A DNA stretch of 32,324 nucleotides. Source: Tritrichomonas musculus (lineage: Eukaryota; Parabasalia; Tritrichomonadida; Tritrichomonadidae). Below the pieces are notes generated by a model. That model was given only the letters and a program-made list of their open reading frames with translations. It did not search any database and was not told where the DNA came from. Position numbers and translations under genes: made by a program. Shown in pieces: positions 1 to 12,600 of this stretch. The stretch spans positions 1 through 32,324 of the forward strand of contig JAPFFF010000193.1 in NCBI GenBank assembly GCA_039105265.1. Direction: 5' to 3'. The number at the start of each line of letters is the position of its first letter. Position 1 is the first letter of the stretch.

Positions 1-3000
1 ACAACTTACCCAAGAAACAACTCAGCCAAGGAACAACTTAGCAAAGAAACATCTCAGCCAAGAAACAACTCAGCCAAGGAACAACTCAGCCAAGGAACAA
101 CTTAGCAAAGAAACATCTCAGCCAAGAAATAACTCAGCCAAGGAACAATTCAGCCAAGAAACAACTCAGCCAAGAAACAACTCAGCCAAGGAACAACTTA
201 CCCAAGAAACAACTCAGCCAAGGAACAACTTAGCAAAGAAACATCTCAGCCAAGAAACAACTCAGCCAAGGAACAACTCAGCCAAGGAACAACTTAGCCA
301 AGGAACAACTTAGCAAAGAAACATCTCAGCCAAGGAACAATTCAGCCAAGAAACAACTCAGCCAAGGAACAACTTACCCAAGAAACAACTCAGCCAAGGA
401 ACAACTCAGCCAAGGAACAACTTACCCAAGAAACAACTCAGCCAAGGAACAATTCAGCCAAGAAACAACTCAGCCAAGAAACAACTCAGCCAAGAAACAA
501 CTCAGCCAAGGAACAACTTACCCAAGAAACAACTCAGCCAAGGAACAACTTAGCAAAGAAACATCTCAGCCAAGAAACAACTCAGCCAAGGAACAACTCA
601 GCCAAGGAACAACTCAGCCAAGAAACAACTCAGCCAAGGAACAACTTACCCAAGAAACAACTCAGCCAAGGAACAACTTAGCAAAGAAACATCTCAGCCA
701 AGAAACAACTCAGCCAAGGAACAACTCAGCCAAGGAACAACTTACCCAAGAAACAACTCAGCCAAGGAACAACTTACCCAAGAAACAACTCAGCCAAGGA
801 ACAACTTAGCAAAGAAACATCTCAGCCAAGAAACAACTCAGCCAAGGAACAATTCAGCCAAGAAACAACTCAGCCAAGGAACAACTTACCCAAGAAACAA
901 CTCAGCCAAGAAACAACTTAGCAAAGAAACATCTCAGCCAAGAAACATCTCAGCCAAGGAACAATTCAGCCAAGAAACAACTCAGCCAAGAAACAACTCA
1001 GCCAAGAAACAACTCAGCCAAGGAACAACTTACCCAAGAAACAACTCAGCCAAGGAACAACTTAGCAAAGAAACATCTCAGCCAAGAAACAACTCAGCCA
1101 AGGAACAACTCAGCCAAGGAACAACTCAGCAAAGAAACAAATCAGCCAAGGAACAACTTACCCAAGAAACAACTCAGCCAAGGAACAACTTAGCAAAGAA
1201 ACATCTCAGCCAAGAAACAACTCAGCCAAGGAACAATTCAGCCAAGGAACAATTCAGCCAAGAAACAACTCAGCCAAGAAACAACTCAGCCAAGGAACAA
1301 CTCAGCCAAGAAACAACTCAGCCAAGAAACAACTCAGCCAAGGAACAACTTACCCAAGAAACAACTCAGCCAAGGAACAACTTAGCAAAGAAACAACTCA
1401 GCCAAGAAACAACTCAGCCAAGGAACAACTCAGCCAAGGAACAACTTACCCAAGAAACAACTCAGCCAAGGAACAACTTACCCAAGAAACAACTCAGCCA
1501 AGGAACAACTTAGCAAAAAAACATCTCAGCCAAGAAACAACTCAGCCAAGGAACAATTCAGCCAAGAAACAACTCAGCCAAGAAACAACTCAGCCAAGGA
1601 ACAACTTACCCAAGAAACAACTCAGCCAAGGAACAACTTAGCAAAGAAACATCTCAGCCAAGAAACAACTCAGCCAAGGAACAATTCAGCCAAGAAACAA
1701 CTCAGCCAAGAAACAACTCAGCCAAGAAACAACTCAGCCAAGGAACAACTTACCCAAGAAACAACTCAGCCAAGGAACAACTTACCCAAGAAACAACTCA
1801 GCCAAGGAACAATTCAGCCAAGAAACAACTCAGCCAAGAAACAACTCAGCCAAGGAACAACTCAGCCAAGAAACAACTCAGCCAAGAAACAACTCAGCCA
1901 AGGAACAACTTACCCAAGAAACAACTCAGCCAAGGAACAACTTAGCAAAGAAACATCTCAGCCAAGAAACAACTCAGCCAAGGAACAACTCAGCCAAGGA
2001 ACAACTTACCCAAGAAACAACTCAGCCAAGGAACAACTTACCCAAGAAACAACTCAGCCAAGGAACAACTTAGCAAAGAAACATCTCAGCCAAGAAACAA
2101 CTCAGCCAAGGAACAATTCAGCCAAGAAACAACTCAGCCAAGAAACAACTCAGCCAAGGAACAACTTACCCAAGAAACAACTCAGCCAAGGAACAACTCA
2201 GCCAAGGAACAACTTACCCAAGAAACAACTCAGCCAAGGAACAACTTAGCAAAGAAACATCTCAGCCAAGAAATAACTCAGCCAAGGAACAACTCAGCCA
2301 AGGAACAACTTACCCAAGAAACAACTCAGCCAAGGAACAACTTACCCAAGAAACAACTCAGCCAAGGAACAACTTAGCAAAGAAACATCTCAGCCAAGAA
2401 ACAACTCAGCCAAGGAACAATTCAGCCAAGAAACAACTCAGCCAAGAAACAACTCAGCCAAGGAACAACTTAGCAAAGAAACATCTCAGCCAAGAAACAA
2501 CTCAGCCCAGGAACAATTCAGCCAAGGAACAATTCAGCCAAGAAACAACTCAGCCAAGAAACAACTCAGCCAAGGAACAACTCAGCCAAGAAACAACTCA
2601 GCCAAGAAACAACTCAGCCAAGGAACAACTTACCCAAGAAACAACTCAGCCAAGGAACAACTTAGCAAAGAAACATCTCAGCCAAGAAACAACTCAGCCA
2701 AGGAACAACTCAGCCAAGGAACAACTTACCCAAGAAACAACTCAGCCAAGGAACAACTTACCCAAGAAACAACTCAGCCAAGGAACAACTTAGCAAAGAA
2801 ACATCTCAGCCAAGAAACAACTCAGCCAAGGAACAATTCAGCCAAGAAACAACTCAGCCAAGAAACAACTCAGCCAAGGAACAACTTACCCAAGAAACAA
2901 CTCAGCCAAGGAACAACTTAGCAAAGAAACATCTCAGCCAAGAAACAACTCAGCCAAGGAACAATTCAGCCAAGAAACAACTCAGCCAAGAGACAACTCA

Positions 3001-3296
3001 GCCAAGAAACAACTCAGCCAAGAAACAACTCAGCCAAGAAACAACTCAGCCAAGAAACAACTTACCCAAGAAACAACTCAGCCAAGGAACAACTTAGCAA
3101 AGAAACATCTCAGCCAAGAAACAACTCAGCCAAGGAACAACTCAGCCAAGGAACAACTCAGCCAAGGAACAACTTACCCAAGAAACAACTCAGCCAAGGA
3201 ACAACTTACCCAAGAAACAACTCAGCCAAGGAACAACTTAGCAAAGAAACATCTCAGCCAAGAAACAACTCAGCCAAGGAACAATTCAGCCAAGAA
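1..3296 (+). repeat. Family I subarray, segment 1
   Basis: These 206 units are all in register (starts equal to 1 mod 16) and are built from words containing P-G-T-H: ACAACTTACCCAAGAA, consensus, ACAACTTAGCAAAGAA, ACATCTCAGCCAAGAA. No unit starts with G and no ATG occurs. Rare markers useful for comparing copies are units beginning ATAACT at 129 and 2273, a Y+X pair around 1121-1152, a T unit with an extra A at 1510 (the AAAAAAAC run), a unique A-to-C change at 2508, and a unit ending AG at 2992. About 0.9-1.6 kb matches 27.4-28.08 kb closely at an offset of 26,480 bp (1,655 units). There is no gene-like sequence here. Every T unit carries TAG in one plus-strand frame, and TGA or TAA falls in almost every unit on the minus strand. 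Confidence 0.9.
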
Positions 3297-5632
3297 ACAA
3301 CTCAGCAAAGGAACAACTCAGCAAAGGAACAACTTACCCAAGGAGCAACTCAGACAAGGAGCAACTCAGCCAAGGAACAACTCAGCCAATGAACAATTCA
3401 GCCAAGAAACAACTCAGCCAAGGAACAATTCAGCCAAGAAACAACTCAGCAAAGGAACAACTCAGCCAAGGAACAACTTACCCAAGGAGCAACTCAGCCA
3501 AGGAGCAACTCAGCCAAGAAACAACTCAGCCAAGGAACAATTCAGCCAAGGAACAATTCAGCCAAGAAACAACTCAGCAAAGGAACAACTCAGCCAAGGA
3601 ACAACTTACCCAAGGAGCAACTCAGCCAAGGAGCAACTCAGCCAAGAAACAACTCAGCCAAGGAACAATTCAGCCAATGAACAATTCAGCCAAGAAACAA
3701 CTCAGCCAAGGAACAATTCAGCCAAGAAACAACTCAGCAAAGGAACAACTCAGCCAAGGAACAACTTACCCAAGGAGCAACTCAGCCAAGGAGCAACTCA
3801 GCCAAGAAACAACTCAGCCAAGGAACAATTCAGCCAAGGAACAATTCAGCCAAGAAACAACTCAGCCAAGGAACAATTCAGCCAAGAAACAACTCAGCCA
3901 AGAAACAACTCAGCCAAGAAACAACTCAGCCAATGAACAATTCAGCCAAGAAACAACTCAGCCAAGGAACAATTCAGCCAAGAAACAACTCAGTAAAGGA
4001 ACAACTCAGCCAAGGAACAACTTACCCAAGGAGCAATTCAGCCAAGAAACAACTCAGCAAAGGAACAACTCAGCCAAGGAACAACTTAGCCAAGGAACAA
4101 CTCAGCCAAGGAACAACTCAGCCAAAGAACAATTCAGCCAAGGAACAATTCAGCCAAGAAACAACTCAGCCAAGGAACAATTCAGCCAAGAAACAACTCA
4201 GCCAAGAAACAACTCAGCCAAGAAACAACTCAGCCAAGAAACAACTCAGCCAAGGAACAATTCAGCCAAGAAACAACTCAGTAAAGGAACAATTCAGCCA
4301 AGAAACAACTTAGCCAAGGAGCAACTCAGCCAAGAAACAACTCAGCAAAGGAACAACTCAGCCAAGGAACAACTTAGCCAAGGAACAACTCAGCCAAGGA
4401 ACAACTCAGCCAAAGAACAATTCAGCCAAGAAACAACTCAGCAAAGGAACAACTCAGCCAAGGAACAACTTACCCAAGGAGCAACTCAGCCAAGGAGCAA
4501 CTCAGCCAAGAAACAACTCAGCCAAGGAACAATCCAGCCAAGAAACAACTCAGCAAAGGAACAACTTACCCAAGAAGCAACTCAGCCAAGGAGCAACTCA
4601 GCCAAGAAACAACTCAGCCAAGGAACAATTCAGCCAAGAAACAACTCAGCAAAGGAACAACTTACCCAAGAAGCAACTCAGCCAAAAATCAACTTAGCCA
4701 AGGAGCAACTCAGCCAAGAAACAACTCAGCAAAGGAACAACTCAGCCAAAGAACAACTTAGCCAAGGAACAACTCAGCCAAGGAACAACTCAGCCAAAGA
4801 ACAATTCAGCCAAGAAACAACTCAGCAAAGGAACAACTCAGCCAAGGAACAACTTACCCAAGGAGCAACTCAGCCAAGGAGCAACTCAGCCAAGAAACAA
4901 CTCAGCCAAGGAACAATCCAGCCAAGAAACAACTCAGCAAAGGAACAACTTACCCAAGGAGCAACTCAGCCAAGGAGCAACTCAGCCAAGGAACAACTCA
5001 GCCAAGAAACAATTCAGCAAAGGAACAACTTACCCAAGAAGCAACTCAGCCAAAAATCAACTTAGCCAAGGAGCAACTCAGCCAAGGAACAATTCAGCCA
5101 AGAAACAACTCAGCAAAGGAACAACTCAGCCAAGGAACAACTTACCCAAGGAGCAACTCAGCCAAGGAGCAACTCAGCCAAGAAACAACTCAGCCAAGGA
5201 ACAATTCAGCCAAGAAACAACTCAGCAAAGGAACAACTTACCCAAGGAGCAACTCAGCCAAGGAGCAACTCAGCCAAGGAACAACTCAGCCAAGAAACAA
5301 TTCAGCAAAGGAACAACTTACCCAAGAAGCAACTCAGCCAAAAATCAACTTAGCCAAGGAGCAACTCAGCCAAAAAACAACTTAGCCAAGGAACAACTCA
5401 GCCAAGGAACAACTCAGCCAAAGAACAATTCAGCCAAGAAACAACTCAGCAAAGGAACAACTCAGCCAAGGAACAACTTACCCAAGGAGCAACTCAGCCA
5501 AGGAGCAACTCAGCCAAGAAACAACTCAGCCAAGAAACAATCCAGCCAAGAAACAACTCAGCAAAGGAACAACTTACCCAAGAAGCAACTCATCCAAAAA
5601 ACAACTTAGCCAAGGAGCAACTCAGCCAAGAA
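3297..5632 (+). repeat. Family II subarray, block 1 (full-length type, 146 units)
   Basis: The block opens with two units reading ACAACTCAGCAAAGGA, then ACAACTTACCCAAGGA and the diagnostic unit GCAACTCAGACAAGGA at 3345. It has many G-starting units, AATCAAC junctions (4689, 5057, 5345), CAGTAAAGG units (3985, 4273) and CCAATGAAC units that create ATG at 3389, 3677 and 3933. H units (ACATCT) and T units (TTAGCAAAG) are absent. An 8-unit word is visible: the CAGCAAAGGA unit at 3441 recurs at 3569, 128 bp on. The end is set at the last G-starting unit, 5617-5632. F-type units then lead back into family I by about 5777. A 558-codon open frame (3389-5065) lies inside and is explained by the repeat arithmetic, so I do not call it a gene. 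Confidence 0.85.
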
Positions 5633-7008
5633 ACAACTCAGCCAAGGAACAATTCAGCCAAGAAACAACTCAGCCAAGGAACAATTCAGCCAAGAAACAA
5701 CTCAGCCAAGAAACAACTCAGCCAAGGAACAATTCAGCCAAGAAACAACTCAGCCAAGGAACAATTCAGCCAAGAAACAACTCAGCCAAGGAACAACTTA
5801 CCCAAGAAACAACTCAGCCAAGGAACAACTTAGCAAAGAAACATCTCAGCCAAGAAACAACTCAGCCAAGGAACAATTCAGCCAAGAAACAACTCAGCCA
5901 AGAAACAACTCAGCCAAGGAACAACTTACCCAAGAAACAACTCAGCCAAGGAACAACTTAGCAAAGAAACATCTCAGCCAAGAAACAACTCAGCCAAGGA
6001 ACAATTCAGCCAAGAAACAACTCAGCCAAGAAACAACTCAGCCAAGAAACAACTCAGCCAAGGAACAACTTACCCAAGAAACAACTCAGCCAAGGAACAA
6101 CTTAGCAAAGAAACATCTCAGCCAAGAAACAACTCAGCCAAGGAACAACTCAGCCAAGGAACAACTCAGCAAAGAAACAAATCAGCCAAGGAACAACTTA
6201 CCCAAGAAACAACTCAGCCAAGGAACAACTTAGCAAAGAAACATCTCAGCCAAGAAACAACTCAGCCAAGGAACAATTCAGCCAAGGAACAATTCAGCCA
6301 AGAAACAACTCAGCCAAGAAACAACTCAGCCAAGGAACAACTCAGCCAAGGAACAACTTACCCAAGAAACAACTCAGCCAAGGAACAACTTACCCAAGAA
6401 ACAACTCAGCCAAGGAACAACTTAGCAAAGAAACATCTCAGCCAAGAAACAACTCAGCCAAGGAACAACTCAGCCAAGGAACAACTTACCCAAGAAACAA
6501 CTCAGCCAAGGAACAACTTACCCAAGAAACAACTCAGCCAAGGAACAACTTAGCAAAGAAACATCTCAGCCAAGAAACAACTCAGCCAAGGAACAATTCA
6601 GCCAAGAAACAACTCAGCCAAGAAACAACTCAGCCAAGGAACAACTTACCCAAGAAACAACTCAGCCAAGGAACAACTTAGCAAAGAAACATCTCAGCCA
6701 AGAAACAACTCAGCCAAGGAACAATTCAGCCAAGAAACAACTCAGCCAAGAGACAACTCAGCCAAGAAACAACTCAGCCAAGAAACAACTCAGCCAAGAA
6801 ACAACTCAGCCAAGAAACAACTTACCCAAGAAACAACTCAGCCAAGGAACAACTCAGCCAAGGAACAACTCAGCCAAGGAACAACTCAGCCAAGAAACAA
6901 CTCAGCCAAGGAACAACTTACCCAAGAAACAACTCAGCCAAGGAACAACTTAGCAAAGAAACATCTCAGCCAAGAAACAACTCAGCCAAGGAACAATTCA
7001 GCCAAGAA
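5633..7008 (+). repeat. Family I subarray, segment 2
   Basis: Eighty-six units separate family II blocks 1 and 2. The first part (5633-5776) is a transition made of consensus, A and F units, followed by standard P-G-T-H words. A Y+X pair is at about 6161-6192 and the rare unit ending AG is at 6752. This segment corresponds to 20993-22368 at a 15,360-bp offset. Between about 6.2 and 6.4 kb the two copies differ in unit order (the 21.5-kb copy has two P units in a row) but return to the same offset by 6417/21777. No gene is seen. Confidence 0.85.
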
Positions 7009-7648
7009 ACAACTCAGCAAAGGAACAACTCAGCAAAGGAACAACTTACCCAAGGAGCAACTCAGACAAGGAGCAACTCAGCCAAGGAACAACTCAACCA
7101 ATGAACAATTCAGCCAAGAAACAACTCAGCCAAGGAACAATTCAGCCAAGAAACAACTCAGCAAAGGAACAACTCAGCCAAGGAACAACTTACCCAAGGA
7201 GCAACTCAGCCAAGGAGCAACTCAGCCAAGAAACAACTCAGCCAAGGAACAATTCAGCCAATGAACAATTCAGCCAAGAAACAACTCAGCCAAGGAACAA
7301 TTCAGCCAAGAAACAACTCAGCAAAGGAACAACTCAGCCAAGGAACAACTTACCCAAGGAGCAACTCAGCCAAGGAGCAACTCAGCCAAGAAACAACTCA
7401 GCCAAGGAACAATTCAGCCAAGGAACAATTCAGCCAAGAAACAACTCAGCCAAGGAACAATTCAGCCAAGAAACAACTCAGCCAAGAAACAACTCAGCCA
7501 AGAAACAACTCAGCCAATGAACAATTCAGCCAAGAAACAACTCAGCCAAGGAACAATTCAGCCAAGAAACAACTCAGTAAAGGAACAACTCAGCCAAGGA
7601 ACAACTTACCCAAGGAGCAATTCAGCCAAGAAACAACTCAGCAAAGGA
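7009..7648 (+). repeat. Family II subarray, block 2 (short, 40 units)
   Basis: The left border matches block 1 exactly 3,712 bp (232 units) downstream, including the diagnostic GCAACTCAGACAAGGA unit at 7057. ATG-creating units lie at 7101, 7261 and 7517. The first spacing is 160 bp where the other four blocks have 288 bp, so this copy lacks one 8-unit (128-bp) word. A private G-to-A change at 7097 separates it from the 22.4-kb copy. The block ends after the CAGCAAAGGA unit at 7633-7648, where F-type units lead back to family I. Confidence 0.85.
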
Positions 7649-9424
7649 ACAATTCAGCCAAGGAACAATTCAGCCAAGAAACAACTCAGCCAAGGAACAA
7701 TTCAGCCAAGAAACAACTCAGCCAAGGAACAATTCAGCCAAGAAACAACTCAGCCAAGGAACAACTTACCCAAGAAACAACTCAGCCAAGGAACAACTTA
7801 GCAAAGAAACATCTCAGCCAAGAAACAACTCAGCCAAGGAACAACTCAGCCAAGGAACAACTTAGCAAAGAAACATCTCAGCCAAGAAATAACTCAGCCA
7901 AGGAACAATTCAGCCAAGAAACAACTCAGCCAAGGAACAACTTACCCAAGAAACAACTCAGCCAAGGAACAACTCAGCCAAGGAACAACTTACCCAAGAA
8001 ACAACTCAGCCAAGGAACAATTCAGCCAAGAAACAACTCAGCCAAGAAACAACTCAGCCAAGAAACAACTCAGCCAAGGAACAACTTACCCAAGAAACAA
8101 CTCAGCCAAGGAACAACTTAGCAAAGAAACATCTCAGCCAAGAAACAACTCAGCCAAGGAACAACTCAGCCAAGGAACAACTCAGCCAAGAAACAACTCA
8201 GCCAAGGAACAACTTACCCAAGAAACAACTCAGCCAAGGAACAACTTAGCAAAGAAACATCTCAGCCAAGAAACAACTCAGCCAAGGAACAACTCAGCCA
8301 AGGAACAACTTACCCAAGAAACAACTCAGCCAAGGAACAACTTACCCAAGAAACAACTCAGCCAAGGAACAACTTAGCAAAGAAACATCTCAGCCAAGAA
8401 ACAACTCAGCCAAGGAACAATTCAGCCAAGAAACAACTCAGCCAAGGAACAACTTACCCAAGAAACAACTCAGCCAAGAAACAACTTAGCAAAGAAACAT
8501 CTCAGCCAAGAAACAACTCAGCCAATGAACAATTCAGCCAAGAAACAACTCAGCCAAGGAACAACTCAGCCAAGAAACAACTCAGCCAAGGAACAACTTA
8601 CCCAAGAAACAACTCAGCCAAGGAACAACTTAGCAAAGAAACATCTCAGCCAAGAAACAACTCAGCCAAGGAACAACTCAGCCAAGGAACAACTCAGCCA
8701 AGAAACAACTCAGCCAAGGAACAACTTACCCAAGAAACAACTCAGCCAAGGAACAACTTAGCAAAGAAACATCTCAGCCAAGAAACAACTCAGCCAAGGA
8801 ACAACTTAGCAAAGAAACATCTCAGCCAAGAAACAACTCAGCCAAGGAACAATTCAGCCAAGGAACAATTCAGCCAAGAAACAACTCAGCCAAGAAACAA
8901 CTCAGCCAAGGAACAACTCAGCCAAGAAACAACTCAGCCAAGAAACAACTCAGCCAAGGAACAACTTACCCAAGAAACAACTCAGCCAAGGAACAACTTA
9001 GCAAAGAAACAACTCAGCCAAGAAACAACTCAGCCAAGAAACAACTCAGCCAAGGAACAACTTACCCAAGAAACAACTCAGCCAAGGAACAACTTACCCA
9101 AGAAACAACTCAGCCAAGGAACAACTTAGCAAAGAAACATCTCAGCCAAGAAACAACTCAGCCAAGGAACAATTCAGCCAAGAAACAACTCAGCCAAGAA
9201 ACAACTCAGCCAAGGAACAACTTACCCAAGAAACAACTCAGCCAAGGAACAACTTAGCAAAGAAACATCTCAGCCAAGAAACAACTCAGCCAAGGAACAA
9301 TTCAGCCAAGAAACAACTCAGCCAAGAAACAACTCAGCCAAGAAACAACTCAGCCAAGGAACAACTTACCCAAGAAACAACTCAGCCAAGGAACAACTTA
9401 GCAAAGAAACATCTCAGCCAAGAA

Positions 9425-9696
9425 ACAACTCAGCCAAGGAACAATTCAGCCAAGAAACAACTCAGCCAAGAAACAACTCAGCCAAGGAACAACTTACCCA
9501 AGAAACAACTCAGCCAAGGAACAACTTAGCAAAGAAACATCTCAGCCAAGAAACAACTCAGCCAAGGAACAATTCAGCCAAGAAACAACTCAGCCAAGAA
9601 ACAACTCAGCCAAGAAACAACTCAGCCAAGGAACAACTTACCCAAGAAACAACTCAGCCAAGGAACAACTTAGCAAAGAAACATCTCAGCCAAGAA
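9425..9696 (+). repeat. 17-unit (272-bp) length difference between duplicate copies
   Basis: Comparing the 9.4-kb region with its 24.9-kb counterpart, the offset is 15,488 bp up to the H unit at 9409/24897. It is 15,216 bp from the G-G-Y+X word that starts at 9697/24913. The first copy therefore carries 272 extra bases, exactly 17 units, containing two additional P-G-T-H words. This reads as an internal duplication in the left copy or a deletion in the right one. Confidence 0.7.
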
Positions 9697-12600
9697 ACAA
9701 CTCAGCCAAGGAACAACTCAGCCAAGGAACAACTCAGCAAAGAAACAAATCAGCCAAGGAACAACTTACCCAAGAAACAACTCAGCCAAGGAACAACTTA
9801 GCAAAGAAACATCTCAGCCAAGAAACAACTCAGCCAAGGAACAATTCAGCCAAGGAACAATTCAGCCAAGAAACAACTCAGCCAAGAAACAACTCAGCCA
9901 AGGAACAACTCAGCCAAGAAACAACTCAGCCAAGAAACAACTCAGCCAAGGAACAACTTACCCAAGAAACAACTCAGCCAAGGAACAACTTAGCAAAGAA
10001 ACATCTCAGCCAAGAAACAACTCAGCCAAGGAACAACTCAGCCAAGGAACAACTTACCCAAGAAACAACTCAGCCAAGGAACAACTTACCCAAGAAACAA
10101 CTCAGCCAAGGAACAACTTAGCAAAGAAACATCTCAGCCAAGAAACAACTCAGCCAAGGAACAATTCAGCCAAGAAACAACTCAGCCAAGAAACAACTCA
10201 GCCAAGGAACAACTTACCCAAGAAACAACTCAGCCAAGGAACAACTCAGCCAAGGAACAACTTACCCAAGAAACAACTCAGCCAAGGAACAACTTAGCAA
10301 AGAAACATCTCAGCCAAGAAACAACTCAGCCAAGGAACAACTCAGCCAAGGAACAACTTACCCAAGAAACAACTCAGCCAAGGAACAACTTACCCAAGAA
10401 ACAACTCAGCCAAGGAACAACTTAGCAAAGAAACATCTCAGCCAAGAAACAACTCAGCCAAGGAACAATTCAGCCAAGAAACAACTCAGCCAAGAAACAA
10501 CTCAGCCAAGGAACAACTTACCCAAGAAACAACTCAGCCAAGGAACAACTTAGCAAAGAAACATCTCAGCCAAGAAACAACTCAGCCAAGGAACAACTCA
10601 GCCAAGGAACAACTTACCCAAGAAACAACTCAGCCAAGGAACAACTTAGCAAAGAAACATCTCAGCCAAGAAACAACTCAGCCAAGGAACAACTCAGCCA
10701 AGGAACAACTCAGCCAAGAAACAACTCAGCCAAGGAACAACTTACCCAAGAAACAACTCAGCCAAGGAACAACTCAGCCAAGAAACAACTCAGCCAAGAA
10801 ACAACTCAGCCAAGGAACAACTTACCCAAGAAACAACTCAGCCAAGGAACAACTTACCCAAGAAACAACTCAGCCAAGGAACAACTTAGCAAAGAAACAT
10901 CTCAGCCAAGAAACAACTCAGCCAAGGAACAATTCAGCCAAGAAACAACTCAGCCAAGAAACAACTCAGCCAAGGAACAACTTACCCAAGAAACAACTCA
11001 GCCAAGGAACAACTTAGCAAAGAAACATCTCAGCCAAGAAACAACTCAGCCAAGGAACAATTCAGCCAAGAAACAACTCAGCCAAGAAACAACTCAGCCA
11101 AGAAACAACTCAGCCAAGGAACAACTTACCCAAGAAACAACTCAGCCAAGGAACAACTTAGCAAAGAAACATCTCAGCCAAGAAACAACTCAGCCAAGGA
11201 ACAACTCAGCCAAGGAACAACTCAGCAAAGAAACAAATCAGCCAAGGAACAACTTACCCAAGAAACAACTCAGCCAAGGAACAACTTAGCAAAGAAACAT
11301 CTCAGCCAAGAAACAACTCAGCCAAGGAACAATTCAGCCAAGGAACAATTCAGCCAAGAAACAACTCAGCCAAGAAACAACTCAGCCAAGGAACAACTCA
11401 GCCAAGAAACAACTCAGCCAAGAAACAACTCAGCCAAGGAACAACTTACCCAAGAAACAACTCAGCCAAGGAACAACTTAGCAAAGAAACATCTCAGCCA
11501 AGAAACAACTCAGCCAAGGAACAACTCAGCCAAGGAACAACTTACCCAAGAAACAACTCAGCCAAGGAACAACTTACCCAAGAAACAACTCAGCCAAGGA
11601 ACAACTTAGCAAAGAAACATCTCAGCCAAGAAACAACTCAGCCAAGGAACAATTCAGCCAAGAAACAACTCAGCCAAGAAACAACTCAGCCAAGGAACAA
11701 CTTACCCAAGAAACAACTCAGCCAAGGAACAACTCAGCCAAGGAACAACTTACCCAAGAAACAACTCAGCCAAGGAACAACTTAGCAAAGAAACATCTCA
11801 GCCAAGAAACAACTCAGCCAAGGAACAACTCAGCCAAGGAACAACTTACCCAAGAAACAACTCAGCCAAGGAACAACTTACCCAAGAAACAACTCAGCCA
11901 AGGAACAACTTAGCAAAGAAACATCTCAGCCAAGAAACAACTCAGCCAAGGAACAATTCAGCCAAGAAACAACTCAGCCAAGAAACAACTCAGCCAAGGA
12001 ACAACTTACCCAAGAAACAACTCAGCCAAGGAACAACTTAGCAAAGAAACATCTCAGCCAAGAAACAACTCAGCCAAGGAACAACTCAGCCAAGGAACAA
12101 CTTACCCAAGAAACAACTCAGCCAAGGAACAACTTAGCAAAGAAACATCTCAGCCAAGAAACAACTCAGCCAAGGAACAACTCAGCCAAGGAACAACTCA
12201 GCCAAGAAACAACTCAGCCAAGGAACAACTTACCCAAGAAACAACTCAGCCAAGGAACAACTTAGCAAAGAAACATCTCAGCCAAGAAACAACTCAGCCA
12301 AGGAACAACTCAGCCAAGGAACAACTTACCCAAGAAACAACTCAGCCAAGGAACAACTTACCCAAGAAACAACTCAGCCAAGGAACAACTTAGCAAAGAA
12401 ACATCTCAGCCAAGAAACAACTCAGCCAAGGAACAATTCAGCCAAGAAACAACTCAGCCAAGAAACAACTCAGCCAAGGAACAACTTACCCAAGAAACAA
12501 CTCAGCCAAGGAACAACTCAGCCAAGGAACAACTTACCCAAGAAACAACTCAGCCAAGGAACAACTTAGCAAAGAAACATCTCAGCCAAGAAACAACTCA

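Larger units (their letters stand above)
3137..10768 (+). repeat. Long-range duplication, left copy
   Basis: This block pairs with 18497-25984. The left edge is set where unit order starts to agree (G at 3121 versus H at 18481 disagree; 3137/18497 onward agree). The right edge is where 10769 (A) and 25985 (T) diverge. The copy contains family II blocks 1 and 2 and the intervening and following family I DNA. Its 7,632 bp exceed the partner by 144 bp, which equals the 272-bp gain at 9425-9696 minus the 128-bp word missing near 7261. The match was checked by reading sampled lines, not by full alignment, so small internal rearrangements may be missed. Confidence 0.75.

Noticed and set aside
3389-5065. 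558-codon frame and its copy at 18749-20425 as duplicated genes
   Set aside because: Identity of the peptides is explained by the recent 15,360-bp block duplication. Other frames of the same block give the same peptide, so there is no frame-specific constraint.
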